From Actinoplanes subtropicus (GTDB lineage: Bacteria > Actinomycetota > Actinomycetes > Mycobacteriales > Micromonosporaceae): DNA of 64,000 bases. The stretch covers positions 124,001-188,000 of the forward strand of contig NZ_JOJL01000004.1 in the NCBI RefSeq assembly GCF_000721705.1. The letters are read 5' to 3'. Below, piece after piece: positions 34,347 to 42,647 of this stretch. The translations under genes and the position numbers were made by a program. The first letter of the stretch is position 1. Every line of letters begins with the position of its first letter. Below the pieces are notes generated by a model, which worked only from the letters and a program-made list of their open reading frames with translations, made no database searches and had not been told where the DNA came from.

Positions 34347-35330
34347 GTGACCATGGCGCAGATGCCGGTCCGTCCGACCGAGCCCGTGCCCCCGGTTCCC
34401 GCCGCTCATCGGCGGGGCCGGGTGGCCCGGCGCCGGCGCCGCGAGGACCTGGCCGGCTACCTCTTCCTCTCCCCGTGGCTGCTCGGGCTGCTGGGGATCA
34501 CCGCTATCCCGATGCTGCTCTCGCTGTATCTCAGCTTCACCGACTACAGCCCGCTCATCCCGGTGACCGAATCGAATTGGGTCGGCCTGGAGAACTACCG
34601 GCGGATGTTCACCGCCGACCCGTCGTACTGGCACGCCGTACGGGTAACGGTGATCTTCGCGGTGATCGCCGTGCCGCTCAAGCTCGCCGCCGCGCTCGGC
34701 GTGGCGATGCTGCTGAACAAGACCATGCGCGGGATCGCGCTGTTCCGCGGCCTGTTCTACCTGCCTTCGCTGCTCGGCGGCAGCGTGGCGCTGGCCATCG
34801 TGTGGCGCGGCATGTTCTCCGGCGACGGCGCGTTCAACGCCTTCCTGTCCTTCTTCGGGCTGACCGGCAAGGCGTGGATCAACGATCCGACCTGGGCGCT
34901 GCCCACGCTGATGCTGCTGGCCATCTGGCAGTTCGGCGCGCCCATGGTGATCTTCCTGGCCGGCCTCAAGCAGGTGCCGACCGAGCTGTACGAGGCCTCC
35001 TCGGTGGACGGCGCCGGGGCGTGGCGCAAGTTCTTCCACATCACGCTGCCGCTGCTGTCCCCGGTGATCTTCTTCAACCTGGTGCTGGAGACGATCCACG
35101 GCTTCCAGGGCTTCACGTCCGCCTTCGTGATCAGCAACGGCACCGGCGGCCCGGTCGACTCCACTCTGATGTACACGCTGCACCTCTACAAAGCCGGCTT
35201 CGTCGACCTGAACATGGGCTACGCCTCCGCGATGGCGTGGGTGTTCCTGCTGGTGGTCGGCCTGATCACCGTCGTGCTGTTCAGCACCGGCCGGTTCTGG
35301 GTGCACTACTCCGACTCCGAGGTGCGGTGA
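34347..35330 (+). CDS. Sugar ABC transporter permease (CUT1, MalF-like)
   Basis: This 327-residue integral membrane protein has six main helices and the permease EAA loop (ELYEASSVDGAGAWRKFFHIT) that contacts the ATPase. The cytoplasmic N terminus is rich in Arg. Start: GTG 34347; ATG 34353 is also possible. It overlaps the second permease by TGATG. Confidence 0.92.
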   Translation: MTMAQMPVRPTEPVPPVPAAHRRGRVARRRRREDLAGYLFLSPWLLGLLGITAIPMLLSLYLSFTDYSPLIPVTESNWVGLENYRRMFTADPSYWHAVRVTVIFAVIAVPLKLAAALGVAMLLNKTMRGIALFRGLFYLPSLLGGSVALAIVWRGMFSGDGAFNAFLSFFGLTGKAWINDPTWALPTLMLLAIWQFGAPMVIFLAGLKQVPTELYEASSVDGAGAWRKFFHITLPLLSPVIFFNLVLETIHGFQGFTSAFVISNGTGGPVDSTLMYTLHLYKAGFVDLNMGYASAMAWVFLLVVGLITVVLFSTGRFWVHYSDSEVR

Positions 35331-36163
35331 TGCGCTCGAAGGTGGTGCGCCTGTCGGCGCTGATCCTGATCCTGGCGATCGTGCTGTATCCGCTGTTCTG
35401 GATGCTGGGCACGTCGTTCAAGTCGCCGGCCGAGATCGCCAGCAACATCGGCCTGGTCCCGCACCAGTTCACGCCGGGCAACTTCGCCGAGGGCTGGCAC
35501 AAGTTCGACGTGGCCTTCGGCCGGTTCTTCCTGAACAGCGCGATGGTGGCCACCCTGACCGTGCTCGGCAACACGATCTCCTGCCTGTTGGCCGCGTACG
35601 CCCTGGGCCGGCTGCGGTTCCGGCTGCGCGGCTTCTGGTTCGCCCTCATGATCGGCACCCTGCTGCTGCCCGGGCACGTGCTGATCATCCCGCAGTACAT
35701 CCTCTTCCGGACCCTCGGCCTGGTCGGCGGCGACTTCCCGTACCTGCCGCTGATCGTGCCGCACTTCCTGGCGACCGAGGCGTTCTTCGTGTTCCTGATG
35801 GTCCAGTTCATGCGCGGCATCCCGCGCGAGTTGGACGAGGCCGCGGTGATCGACGGCGCGAACCCGTTCAGCGTCTTCCGGCACGTGATCCTGCCGCTGA
35901 GCCGCCCGGCGCTGGTCACCACGGCGATCTTCTCGTTCATCTGGACCTGGAACGACTTCTTCCGGCAGTTGGTGTACCTGTCGCAGCTCAAGGACTACAC
36001 CGCGCCGGTGGCGCTGACCCTGTTCATCGACTCGACCAGCGAGAGCTCGGTCGGCCCGATGTTCGCCATGTCGCTGCTCTCGCTGGTTCCGGTGTTCCTC
36101 TTCTTCGTGGCCTTCCAGCGGCTGCTCGTCGAGGGCATCAACACCAGCGGGCTGAAGGGATGA
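35330..36163 (+). CDS. Sugar ABC transporter permease (CUT1, MalG-like)
   Basis: This 277-residue membrane protein has about six helices and the EAA loop ELDEAAVIDGANPFSVFRHV. The C terminus (LVEGINTSGLKG) is the conserved end of MalG-type permeases. Its start overlaps the first permease stop. It completes the importer with the binding lipoprotein; the ATPase is missing from this locus. Confidence 0.93.
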   Translation: MRSKVVRLSALILILAIVLYPLFWMLGTSFKSPAEIASNIGLVPHQFTPGNFAEGWHKFDVAFGRFFLNSAMVATLTVLGNTISCLLAAYALGRLRFRLRGFWFALMIGTLLLPGHVLIIPQYILFRTLGLVGGDFPYLPLIVPHFLATEAFFVFLMVQFMRGIPRELDEAAVIDGANPFSVFRHVILPLSRPALVTTAIFSFIWTWNDFFRQLVYLSQLKDYTAPVALTLFIDSTSESSVGPMFAMSLLSLVPVFLFFVAFQRLLVEGINTSGLKG

Positions 36164-36172
36164 GAACCGACC

Positions 36173-36760
36173 ATGTCGTACGACTGGCGCAACTCGCTGC
36201 GGCTCGCGGCGGACCTGGCGTTGCTCGGCATCGTGGTGACCTTGCTGTCGCTCCCGCTGGTCACGGCGGGGGCGGCGGTGGCCACCGGCAGCACCGCGAT
36301 CCACTCGGTGACGACCAAGGGCCGGTGGCCGTCGTTCGCCGACTGCTGGCAGGCCTTCCGCGCCCGCCTGGTGCCCGGCCTGGTCGCCGGGCCGGCGGTG
36401 GCGGTGGCGGTCGTGCTGATCGTGCTCGACGTCGCGGGCCTGCGCCGGGGCGCCGTCCCCGGCGGCGGGCCGGCCCTGGCCGCCGTGCTGACCGCGGCGG
36501 CCCTGGCGGCCGGGTACGCCGGCCTCGTCGCGGTGCTGGCCGGCGACCGCGAGCGCGGCGCGGCCCGCGAGGCGCTGACTCTGGCCCTGAGCCAGCCGCT
36601 CGCCGCAGTGGCGTCCGCGGCGGTACTGGCGGTGGCGGCCCTGCTGGCCACGCTGGTCCACCCCGCGTTGGTGCCGGTCCTCGCCGGTTTCGCCCTCTTC
36701 GCCCTGCACGCCGTCGCGCGCCGGATGGTCAGCCCGGCGGGGCTCGGTTCAGAAGGCTGA
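36173..36760 (+). CDS. YesL/DUF624-like membrane protein
   Basis: This 195-residue protein has about five hydrophobic segments and the N-terminal layout of YesL proteins (SYDWRNSLRLAADLALLGIV and a TAIHSVTTKGRWPSFADCWQAFR loop). YesL-like proteins accompany sugar ABC importers, including rhamnogalacturonan and uronate systems, but their function is unsettled. It starts 10 bases after the permease stop, in the same operon. Its 3' end lies inside a 20-bp duplication shared with the convergent gene. Confidence 0.75.
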   Translation: MSYDWRNSLRLAADLALLGIVVTLLSLPLVTAGAAVATGSTAIHSVTTKGRWPSFADCWQAFRARLVPGLVAGPAVAVAVVLIVLDVAGLRRGAVPGGGPALAAVLTAAALAAGYAGLVAVLAGDRERGAAREALTLALSQPLAAVASAAVLAVAALLATLVHPALVPVLAGFALFALHAVARRMVSPAGLGSEG

Positions 36761-36822
36761 GATGTACGCCGTGGCGGGCCGTACGGGCGGACCCGTGCGG
36801 CACGGTTCAGAAGGCTGAGATG
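36745..36822. repeat. 20-bp direct duplication at the ends of two convergent genes
   Basis: CGGTTCAGAAGGCTGAGATG occurs at 36745-36764 and again at 36803-36822. The first copy holds the stop of the YesL-like gene (plus strand), the second the stop of the DinB-like gene (minus strand). Both stop codons therefore lie in copies of one sequence. Confidence 0.9.
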
Positions 36823-37448
36823 GAGGTGGGCGCCCGCTCGGCCCGGCTGAGCGCGCGCAGCACCGCGGTCGGGCCGTGCCGGCGGACGGACAGCCGGGTG
36901 AGCAGGTCGAGCACCGGCTCCAGCACCGCGTCGGGCAGCGGCGGCGGCTCCACCCCGACGCTGACCGCGAGGTCGTCGGCGTGCACGGCGATCTCCATCA
37001 TGCGGGTGACCAGCAGGTCGTCCAGCGCCAGCGACCAGCCCGTCCAGGGCAGGCGTACCACCCGGCCGGGCGGTTCGGCGGCCAGCCGCGACCGCAGCTC
37101 CTCGACCGCCGCTCGCACCCGGGTCACCAGGGCGGCGGCACCGGCGGCGGCCTGCTCCTCGCTGCCGGCGCGGATGCCGCTGTTGGCGTCGCTGTCCACG
37201 TCGGCGCCGAGCCAGGCCACCCGGGCGTAGTGCTCGAGCAGCCCGAGCGGCGCCTCCTCCGGAACCTCCTGGTCCAGGGCCAGCGGCACGTTGACCACCT
37301 GCAGCCCCAGGTGCGCGGCGAGCCCGCCGACGCTCATCTTGTCCAGCGCGCTCGGCCGCGACCAGTCGCGGGCGACCGGCGGCGCGGCGAGCAGATCCGC
37401 GGTGGCCGAGGCCGCCTCGAGGTACGCCTGTCCGGTATCGGAGATCAC
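36807..37448 (-). CDS. Maleylpyruvate isomerase N-terminal (DinB-like) domain protein
   Basis: This 213-residue protein matches the mycothiol-dependent maleylpyruvate isomerase N-terminal domain. It shows a four-helix DinB-like bundle with metal-ligand candidates in GGLAAHLGLQV and MMEIAVHADDLAVSVG (Glu, His, Asp). Such proteins are thought to be mycothiol-S-transferases, which fits an actinomycete. Start: GTG 37448. It is divergent from the SMP-30 gene and convergent with the YesL-like gene. Confidence 0.78.
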   Translation of the reverse strand: MISDTGQAYLEAASATADLLAAPPVARDWSRPSALDKMSVGGLAAHLGLQVVNVPLALDQEVPEEAPLGLLEHYARVAWLGADVDSDANSGIRAGSEEQAAAGAAALVTRVRAAVEELRSRLAAEPPGRVVRLPWTGWSLALDDLLVTRMMEIAVHADDLAVSVGVEPPPLPDAVLEPVLDLLTRLSVRRHGPTAVLRALSRAERAPTSISAF

Positions 37449-37470
37449 CCACCGACCTTACTGGCGATGT

Positions 37471-37492
37471 CGAACGGGCCGGTCCCCGTTCG
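37471..37492. promoter_or_regulatory. Inverted repeat between divergent DinB-like and SMP-30 genes
   Basis: CGAACGGG and CCCGTTCG (8-bp arms) are separated by six bases, 30 bases before the SMP-30 start. It is an operator candidate for an unidentified regulator. Confidence 0.35.
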
Positions 37493-37521
37493 TGTAGAGG
37501 GTGAGGAAGGAAGGTGGCGTG

Positions 37522-38373
37522 ATGCCCGAACGGAAAGTCTTGCTGGATGGCCTGGGGATTCCGGAGTCCCCGCGGTGGCACGACGGGCGGCTGTGGTTCT
37601 GCAACTGGATCGAGCAGCAGATCGTGGCCGTCGGCCTGGACGGTACGAAGGAGATTGCCGCGGCGCCGGTCGAGCGGCTGATGGGGTGGTCCATCGACTG
37701 GCTGCCCGACGGCCGGCAGCTGATCACCGGCGACAAACTGAGGCGCCGGGAGCCGGACGGGTCGGTGACCGTTCTGGCCGACCAGGCCGCGAACGAGATC
37801 GTCGTGGACGGGCGCGGAAACACCTATCTGAACGGTGCGGACTTCAACTTCGCCGGTGGCGAGGCGCCGCGGCCGGGCTATGTCAAGCTGGTCACGCCGG
37901 ACGGCCGGATCCGGCAGGTCGCCGAGGACATCCAGTTCCCGAACGGCATGGTCGTGACGCCGGACGACCGTACGCTCATCGTCTCCGAGTCGTTCGCGGG
38001 GCGACTCACCGCGTTCGACATCGACCCGGACGGTGGGCTTTCCCACCGGCGGGTCTTCGCGGACGGCCTCGGCCCCGACGGCATCTGCCTCGACGCCGAG
38101 GGCGCCGTCTGGGTCTCGACCGGCGGTTCCGCGGTCGTCCGCGTCGCCGAGGGCGGCAAGGTCCTGCAACGCGTCGAACTGGCCGAGGACCGGGCACCGT
38201 TCGCGCTGGCCCTCGGCGGCCCCGACGGGCGGACCCTCTTCCTGTTGACGGCCGAATGGCGCTCCGCCGACAGCGTCGGCGACAACCTCGGCCGGTTGAC
38301 CGCCGGGCCTCGTACGGGAGAGATCCTGACGCTTCCGGTCGCGGTGCCGGGCGCCCGGCGGATCAGCGCATGA
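37522..38373 (+). CDS. SMP-30/gluconolactonase/LRE family protein
   Basis: This 283-residue six-bladed beta-propeller has the metal-binding residues of the family: GIPESPRWHDGRLWFCNW (Glu), FPNGMVVTPDDRTL (Asn) and LGPDGICLDAEGAVWV (Asp). It hydrolyses sugar lactones such as gluconolactone or an aldonolactone made by the local dehydrogenases (inference from context). Start: ATG 37522 with AAGGAAGG upstream. The last 11 bases overlap the end of the convergent MarR gene. Confidence 0.9.
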   Translation: MPERKVLLDGLGIPESPRWHDGRLWFCNWIEQQIVAVGLDGTKEIAAAPVERLMGWSIDWLPDGRQLITGDKLRRREPDGSVTVLADQAANEIVVDGRGNTYLNGADFNFAGGEAPRPGYVKLVTPDGRIRQVAEDIQFPNGMVVTPDDRTLIVSESFAGRLTAFDIDPDGGLSHRRVFADGLGPDGICLDAEGAVWVSTGGSAVVRVAEGGKVLQRVELAEDRAPFALALGGPDGRTLFLLTAEWRSADSVGDNLGRLTAGPRTGEILTLPVAVPGARRISA

Positions 38374-38791
38374 GTTTGCCGAGGATGCGGGCCAGGTCGG
38401 TTCGTTCCCTGTCGGTGAGTGCCGCGAAGGCTTCGTCCTGGTGCGCGCTCACCACCGGATACGCCCGGGTCAGCACCTCGCGCCCGGCAGCGGTCAGCGA
38501 GAGCTGGGCCGGGCGGCCGCGTTCGACAATTCCCCGGCCGATCAGTCCGGCGTCGATCAGGCGCGTCAGGGACTCACCGAGGCTCTGCGGGGTGACCAGC
38601 ACGCGGCGGGCGAGTTCGCCCTGGCTGATCCCGGGATCGTGGGCCAGCGCGGCCAGCATGCTGAACTGCCGCGGGTTGACGCCGTGCTCGCGCAGCGCCT
38701 CATGCCACGCCCGCGCCATCTGCTCCGCGCAACGGACCAGCACGTAGCCGAGTTGGGCGTTCGGATCCATCGGGACGAACGTCTCTGCCAT
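38363..38791 (-). CDS. MarR family transcriptional regulator
   Basis: This 142-residue winged-helix protein has DPGISQGELARRVLVTPQS as recognition region and RGRPAQLSLTAAGREVL as wing. It is divergent from a small membrane protein gene; two tandem operator palindromes lie in the 77-base gap. It probably represses both genes. Its end overlaps the SMP-30 end by 11 bases on the opposite strand. Confidence 0.9.
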   Translation of the reverse strand: MAETFVPMDPNAQLGYVLVRCAEQMARAWHEALREHGVNPRQFSMLAALAHDPGISQGELARRVLVTPQSLGESLTRLIDAGLIGRGIVERGRPAQLSLTAAGREVLTRAYPVVSAHQDEAFAALTDRERTDLARILGKLMR

Positions 38792-38807
38792 GGCCGCATC
38801 CTCGCAC

Positions 38808-38843
38808 CATCAGGTGCCTGATGGTACTATCAGGCACCTGATG
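38808..38843. promoter_or_regulatory. Tandem MarR operators forming a 15-bp-arm inverted repeat
   Basis: ATCAGGTGCCTGAT (38809-38822) and ATCAGGCACCTGAT (38829-38842) are each near-palindromes with centres 20 bases apart, on the same helix face. Together 38808-38822 and 38829-38843 are exact reverse complements. TACTAT between them could be a -10 box. Confidence 0.75.
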
Positions 38844-38868
38844 GTGGCCGCGGTGACGGGAGCCGGCG

Positions 38869-39405
38869 ATGACGCCACACTGGCAGCGGAGGTTGACGCT
38901 GGTCGCCGTCCTGGGGCTGGCGTACTGGTTCTTCGGCAACCTCTACGAGGCGGTCGTCTTCTCGCCGAACTGGGTGACCGACACGCCCACGCAGATGACC
39001 CGGCTGAACGAGTTCTTCGTCAACACCAGCCCCACCCTCTACTTCATTCCGCTGACGGTGATTCCGGTGGCACTCGCCTGGGCGCTGCCGGTGTTCAACC
39101 GCGACCCGGCGCTGCGCGCCGACTACCGCCGAGCCGGCCTCGTCGCCCTGCTCCTGACGGCACTCAACGCGCTCATCGTGGCCACCGTGGTGACCAGGCT
39201 CTTCGGCGCCCAGGACGTCGCCGACCCGCACCGGCTCACCGGCTACGCCTGGAGCTGGAACCTCCTCAACGTGCTGCGGATGGCGCTGACCGCCACGACC
39301 GGGGTCCTTCTCTTCGGCGCGTATCGCAAGCTGGACCGGCGCCTGGCGGGGTCAGACGCCCGCGGCCTCGGCGGCGGCGAGCAGGTTGACCGCGGCCTGG
39401 CGTAG
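38869..39405 (+). CDS. Hypothetical membrane protein (DUF1772-like)
   Basis: This 178-residue protein has four hydrophobic segments (LTLVAVLGLAYWFFGNLYEA; TLYFIPLTVIPVALAWALPV; AGLVALLLTALNALIVATVV; LLNVLRMALTATTGVLLFGA). The layout suggests the DUF1772/anthrone-oxygenase-like group; I am not certain. It is divergent from and probably controlled by the MarR protein. Its last 54 bases overlap the 3' end of the convergent epimerase gene. Confidence 0.65.
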   Translation: MTPHWQRRLTLVAVLGLAYWFFGNLYEAVVFSPNWVTDTPTQMTRLNEFFVNTSPTLYFIPLTVIPVALAWALPVFNRDPALRADYRRAGLVALLLTALNALIVATVVTRLFGAQDVADPHRLTGYAWSWNLLNVLRMALTATTGVLLFGAYRKLDRRLAGSDARGLGGGEQVDRGLA

Positions 39406-40353
39406 GCCCTCGATCTGGTCGAGCTCGGTGTCCTCGTGCTCGATGTTCACCGCCATCTCGGGGTCGACCGCGTGCAGCGCGCGCAGGAACGGCGCCCAGA
39501 ACTCCTCGCCGTGCCCCCGCCCGACCGCCACGAACTGCCAGGACGGCTGGGTGGGCCACTGGTTGAGGGTGTTGCGGCCGCCCAGGTTCAGCGGGTTGCG
39601 GTCGGCCGGCGTACGGGTGAATCGGTCGTCCAGGACGCCGAAGCGGCGTACGTTCTCCTCGTTGATCCGGGTGTCCTTGGCGGCGGCGTGGAAGACCAGG
39701 TCGCCCAGATACTCCACGGCCGCGACCGGGTCGATGCCCTGCCAGAACAGGTGGCTCGGGTCCATCTCGGCGCCGACGTGGGTGGCCCGGGTCTGCTCGA
39801 CCAGCCGTTGCAGCGTCGGCGGGTTGAAGACCAGGTTGTGCGGGTGCATCTCGATGCAGACCTTCACGTCGGCGTAGGCGGCGCGGGCCTGGATGTCGGA
39901 CCAGAACGGAACGGCCACCTCGGTCCACTGGTACTCCAGGACGTCCAGCCACTGGCTGTCCCACGGGTTGACCACCCAGTTCGCCGTGCTGCTGCCGGGG
40001 TGGCCGGCGGGCAGGCCGGACATGGTGACCACCCGCCGGACACCGAGAAGTCCCGCAAGTTCGATGGTGCGGCGCAGGTCGGCCGCGTGCTGGGGGCCGA
40101 CCAGCGGGTCGGGATTGAGCGGGTTGCCGTTCACGTTGAGCCCGGTCAGGGTGATGCCGGCCTGGCTGAAGCGGCCCAGGTAGTCCTCCCGGGCGCCGGG
40201 GCTGGACAGCAGGTCATCGATCGGGATGTGCGGGGTGCCGATGAAGCCGCCGGTGTTGATCTCGGCGCTGGTCAGGCCCAGCTCACCGAGGATCTTCAGG
40301 GTCTCGTCGAGGGGACGGTCGTGCAGGCAGGCGGTGTAGGCGCCGAGTTTCAC
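39352..40353 (-). CDS. Sugar phosphate isomerase/epimerase (TIM barrel)
   Basis: This 333-residue xylose-isomerase-like protein has metal-ligand candidates VCIEMHPHNLVF (Glu), GAEMDPSHLFW (Asp, His), LVFHAAAKDTRI (His) and VNIEHEDTELD (Glu). It follows a Gfo/Idh oxidoreductase by 10 bases on the same strand. Such pairs act in inositol or rare-sugar catabolism. The operon is governed by the LacI gene facing it. Confidence 0.88.
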   Translation of the reverse strand: MKLGAYTACLHDRPLDETLKILGELGLTSAEINTGGFIGTPHIPIDDLLSSPGAREDYLGRFSQAGITLTGLNVNGNPLNPDPLVGPQHAADLRRTIELAGLLGVRRVVTMSGLPAGHPGSSTANWVVNPWDSQWLDVLEYQWTEVAVPFWSDIQARAAYADVKVCIEMHPHNLVFNPPTLQRLVEQTRATHVGAEMDPSHLFWQGIDPVAAVEYLGDLVFHAAAKDTRINEENVRRFGVLDDRFTRTPADRNPLNLGGRNTLNQWPTQPSWQFVAVGRGHGEEFWAPFLRALHAVDPEMAVNIEHEDTELDQIEGLRQAAVNLLAAAEAAGV

Positions 40354-40363
40354 GGTGGACTCC

Positions 40364-41536
40364 TCAGAGCTGGACGGGCTTGTCGGTGGCGGACACGACG
40401 GCGTCGAGGACGCGCAGGTTGTGCAGGCCGTGCGCCATATCGGGGCAGGGCGGGAGGGTGACCGAGCCGGCGATCTGGTCGAGGAACGCGCGGGCCTGGT
40501 AGACGAAGAAGTCGTTCTGCCCGTGGCCGACGGTGGGGAAGTCCATCGGCAGTCCCTGCGCGAGATACGGGTGCCAGGGGCCGATGAAGACGGTGCGTAC
40601 GCCGTTGACCGGTGTCGCCGGGCCCGGGTCGGCGATGGTGAACTCGGCCGGGCGGGTCAGGTCGAACGAGGCCGTCCCGTTCTCGCAGAACAGGTCGATC
40701 CGGAGCGTGTTGGCGTGGCCGAAGGCGACCCGGGACAGCGAGAACGTGCCGACCGCGCCGCTCGCGTACGACGTCGTGAAGGTGCAGACGTCCTCGTTCT
40801 CCACCGGGACGCGCTCGTCGCTGACCTGGACGCCGCCGGCGTGCCCGACCGCGACGCCGAGCGGGCGGGGCCTCTCCGGCACCAGGGTGGCCATCGTGGC
40901 ACCCTGCACGCCGGCGGTCGGGCCGCAGAAGAACTCGGCGAGGTCGACCAGGTGGCTGCCGATGTCGGCGAGCACGCCGCTGCCCGGGCCGCCGAGATAG
41001 CGCCAGCTCATCGGGCGGCCCGGATCGTAGCCGTAGTCGCACCAGTAGTTGCCGACGAAGTGGCGGACCGGGCCGAGGGCGCCCTCGACCTGCTGCTTGA
41101 TCGCGTTGATCGCGGGGGAGCGGCGGAAGGTGAAGCCGACCGCGCCGACCTGGCCGGGCGCGGCGGCCGCCGCCTCGACCATCGCCTGCGCGTCGGCGAT
41201 CGAGGGGGCCAGCGGTTTCTCGCAGAGCACGTGCTTGCCGGCGGCCAGGGCGGCCTCGGTGATCTCCCGGTGCAGGTTGTTGGCGACGGCGACGCTGACC
41301 GCGTCGACCTCGGGGGACTCGACGACGGCGCGCCAGTCGGTCTCGGCGCGGGCGAAGCCGTAGCGGGCGGCCGCGTCGGCGGCGAACGGCTCGTGCAGGT
41401 CGGCGACCGCGACCAGCCGCGGGGCGGGCAGGTCGAGGCCGAACACGGTGGCGGCGTTGCGATAGGCGTTGGCGTGGGCGCGGCCGACCATGCCGGCCCC
41501 GATCACCGCCACGCCGATGGACGACGGCTGGGTCAT
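40364..41536 (-). CDS. Gfo/Idh/MocA family oxidoreductase
   Basis: This 390-residue dehydrogenase has the Rossmann motif GVAVIGAGMVGRAHANAYR, CEKPLAPSIADAQ as the EKP motif and the C-terminal GSGVLADIGSHLVDLAEFF (Asp/His catalytic region). It is upstream of the epimerase and divergent from a LacI gene with a perfect operator between. The substrate may be a cyclitol or a sugar; not resolved. Confidence 0.9.
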   Translation of the reverse strand: MTQPSSIGVAVIGAGMVGRAHANAYRNAATVFGLDLPAPRLVAVADLHEPFAADAAARYGFARAETDWRAVVESPEVDAVSVAVANNLHREITEAALAAGKHVLCEKPLAPSIADAQAMVEAAAAAPGQVGAVGFTFRRSPAINAIKQQVEGALGPVRHFVGNYWCDYGYDPGRPMSWRYLGGPGSGVLADIGSHLVDLAEFFCGPTAGVQGATMATLVPERPRPLGVAVGHAGGVQVSDERVPVENEDVCTFTTSYASGAVGTFSLSRVAFGHANTLRIDLFCENGTASFDLTRPAEFTIADPGPATPVNGVRTVFIGPWHPYLAQGLPMDFPTVGHGQNDFFVYQARAFLDQIAGSVTLPPCPDMAHGLHNLRVLDAVVSATDKPVQL

Positions 41537-41560
41537 GGGGGACCTCCAGGGGCGATGGAT

Positions 41561-41574
41561 TTAAAGCGCTTTAA
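41561..41574. promoter_or_regulatory. Perfect LacI operator between divergent oxidoreductase and LacI genes
   Basis: TTAAAGCGCTTTAA is a perfect 14-bp palindrome with central CG, 25 bases before the oxidoreductase start. TACTAT at 41582-41587 is a candidate -10 for the LacI gene. Confidence 0.8.
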
Positions 41575-41634
41575 GCTCCTGTACTATCTGAGTCGATCTC
41601 GTTGTCTGTCAAGGCCTTCGCCGGGAGTGAATCA

Positions 41635-42630
41635 GTGGATCAGCGACCGCGACTGGCCGACGTCGCCGCGCGCGCCGGCGTCTCGACCGCATCGGTGTCC
41701 CTCGTTCTCCGCGGGGAGCCGGGCCCGAGCGCCGAGACCCGGGAAAGGGTCCTCGCGGCCGCCGCCGACCTGTCCTACCGTGCCGACCGCACGGCCAGCC
41801 TGCTCGCCCGCCGCCGCCGGCACCTGCTCGGCGTGCTGCTCGACGTGCGCAACCCGTTCCACGCCGAGCTGGTGGAGGAGGTGCAGATCGAGGCCGACCG
41901 GGCGGGTTACGAGGTGGTGCTGTCCACGCTCACCCGCGATCGCGACGAGCCGCGCGCGATCGAGACCCTGCTCGACTTCCGCTGCGAGGCGCTGATCCTG
42001 CTCGGGCCGGATGCGTCCGACGACGAGCTCGACAAGCTGGCCGCCCAGGTGCCCTGCGTGGTGATCGGCCGCCCGGTGGCCGGCGCCGCCGTCGACGTGG
42101 TCCGCCCGGCCGAGGACGTGGGCGTCGACGCCGCGCTGAACCACCTGATCACGCTCGGGCACGACCGGATCACGTTCGTGGACGGCGGCCGCGGCGCGGT
42201 GGCGGCCGGGCGCCGCCGCGGCTATCGCCGGGCGATGCGCCGGGCCGGGCTGGTCGCCGAGGTCCTGCCGGGCGATCACACCGAAGAAGGGGGCGTACGG
42301 GCGGGCCGGCGCATCGTCGCCGAACACGTGCTGCCGACCGCCGTGGTGGCGTCCAACGACCGGCTCGCGGTGGGCGTGATGGACGCGTTCGTGCGGGCCG
42401 GCGTCGACGTGCCGGGTCAGGTCTCGGTGGTCGGCTACGACGACAGCACGCTGGCCCGCCTCGCCCACATCGACCTGACCTCGGTCAACCAGGACGCCCC
42501 GGCCCAGGCCCGCAGCGCGGTCGAGGCGGCCGTCTCCCGTCTCGACGCCGGCCGCACCTTCCGCACGGAGACGGTGCTGGTCCCCCATCTGGTGGTGCGG
42601 GGGAGCACGGCACCACCACGGTCCGCCTGA
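41635..42630 (+). CDS. LacI family transcriptional regulator
   Basis: This 331-residue protein has the helix-turn-helix PRLADVAARAGVSTASVSL, the hinge TASLLARRRR and the effector domain (GVLLDVRNPFHAELVEEVQ, AVVASNDRLAVGVMDAF, SVVGYDDSTLARLAHIDLT). Start: GTG 41635 with GGGAG upstream; a TTG at 41602 would add 11 residues. It most likely represses the divergent oxidoreductase/epimerase pair through the TTAAAGCGCTTTAA site. Its stop lies in a CTGATCAG copy shared with the convergent gene. Confidence 0.92.
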   Translation: MDQRPRLADVAARAGVSTASVSLVLRGEPGPSAETRERVLAAAADLSYRADRTASLLARRRRHLLGVLLDVRNPFHAELVEEVQIEADRAGYEVVLSTLTRDRDEPRAIETLLDFRCEALILLGPDASDDELDKLAAQVPCVVIGRPVAGAAVDVVRPAEDVGVDAALNHLITLGHDRITFVDGGRGAVAAGRRRGYRRAMRRAGLVAEVLPGDHTEEGGVRAGRRIVAEHVLPTAVVASNDRLAVGVMDAFVRAGVDVPGQVSVVGYDDSTLARLAHIDLTSVNQDAPAQARSAVEAAVSRLDAGRTFRTETVLVPHLVVRGSTAPPRSA

Positions 42631-42647
42631 TCAGCGGCCCTGATCAG
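42627..42647. terminator. Duplicated CTGATCAG at convergent gene ends
   Basis: CTGATCAG, five bases, CTGATCAG. Each copy is itself palindromic and each contains a stop codon, one for the LacI gene and one (complement) for the GH3 gene. It can fold as a short stem and may terminate both transcripts. Confidence 0.5.

Noticed and set aside
33054..35306. 750-residue antisense frame rich in Gln/His/Arg
   Set aside because: Typical complement of GC-rich codons; the plus strand carries a recognisable ABC importer here.
33173..36163. 996-residue plus-strand open frame
   Set aside because: Its first 719 codons are low-complexity shadow of the binding protein and first permease; the real gene is the second permease starting at 35330.
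38037..38060. GGTGGGCTTTCCCACC as another copy of the iterated palindrome
   Set aside because: It has dyad symmetry but lacks the AA...TT core, so it was not counted.
35306..38169. Long antisense frames of 467 and 724 residues across the permease, YesL-like, DinB-like and SMP-30 genes
   Set aside because: No domain is recognisable and composition is that of a codon-bias shadow.
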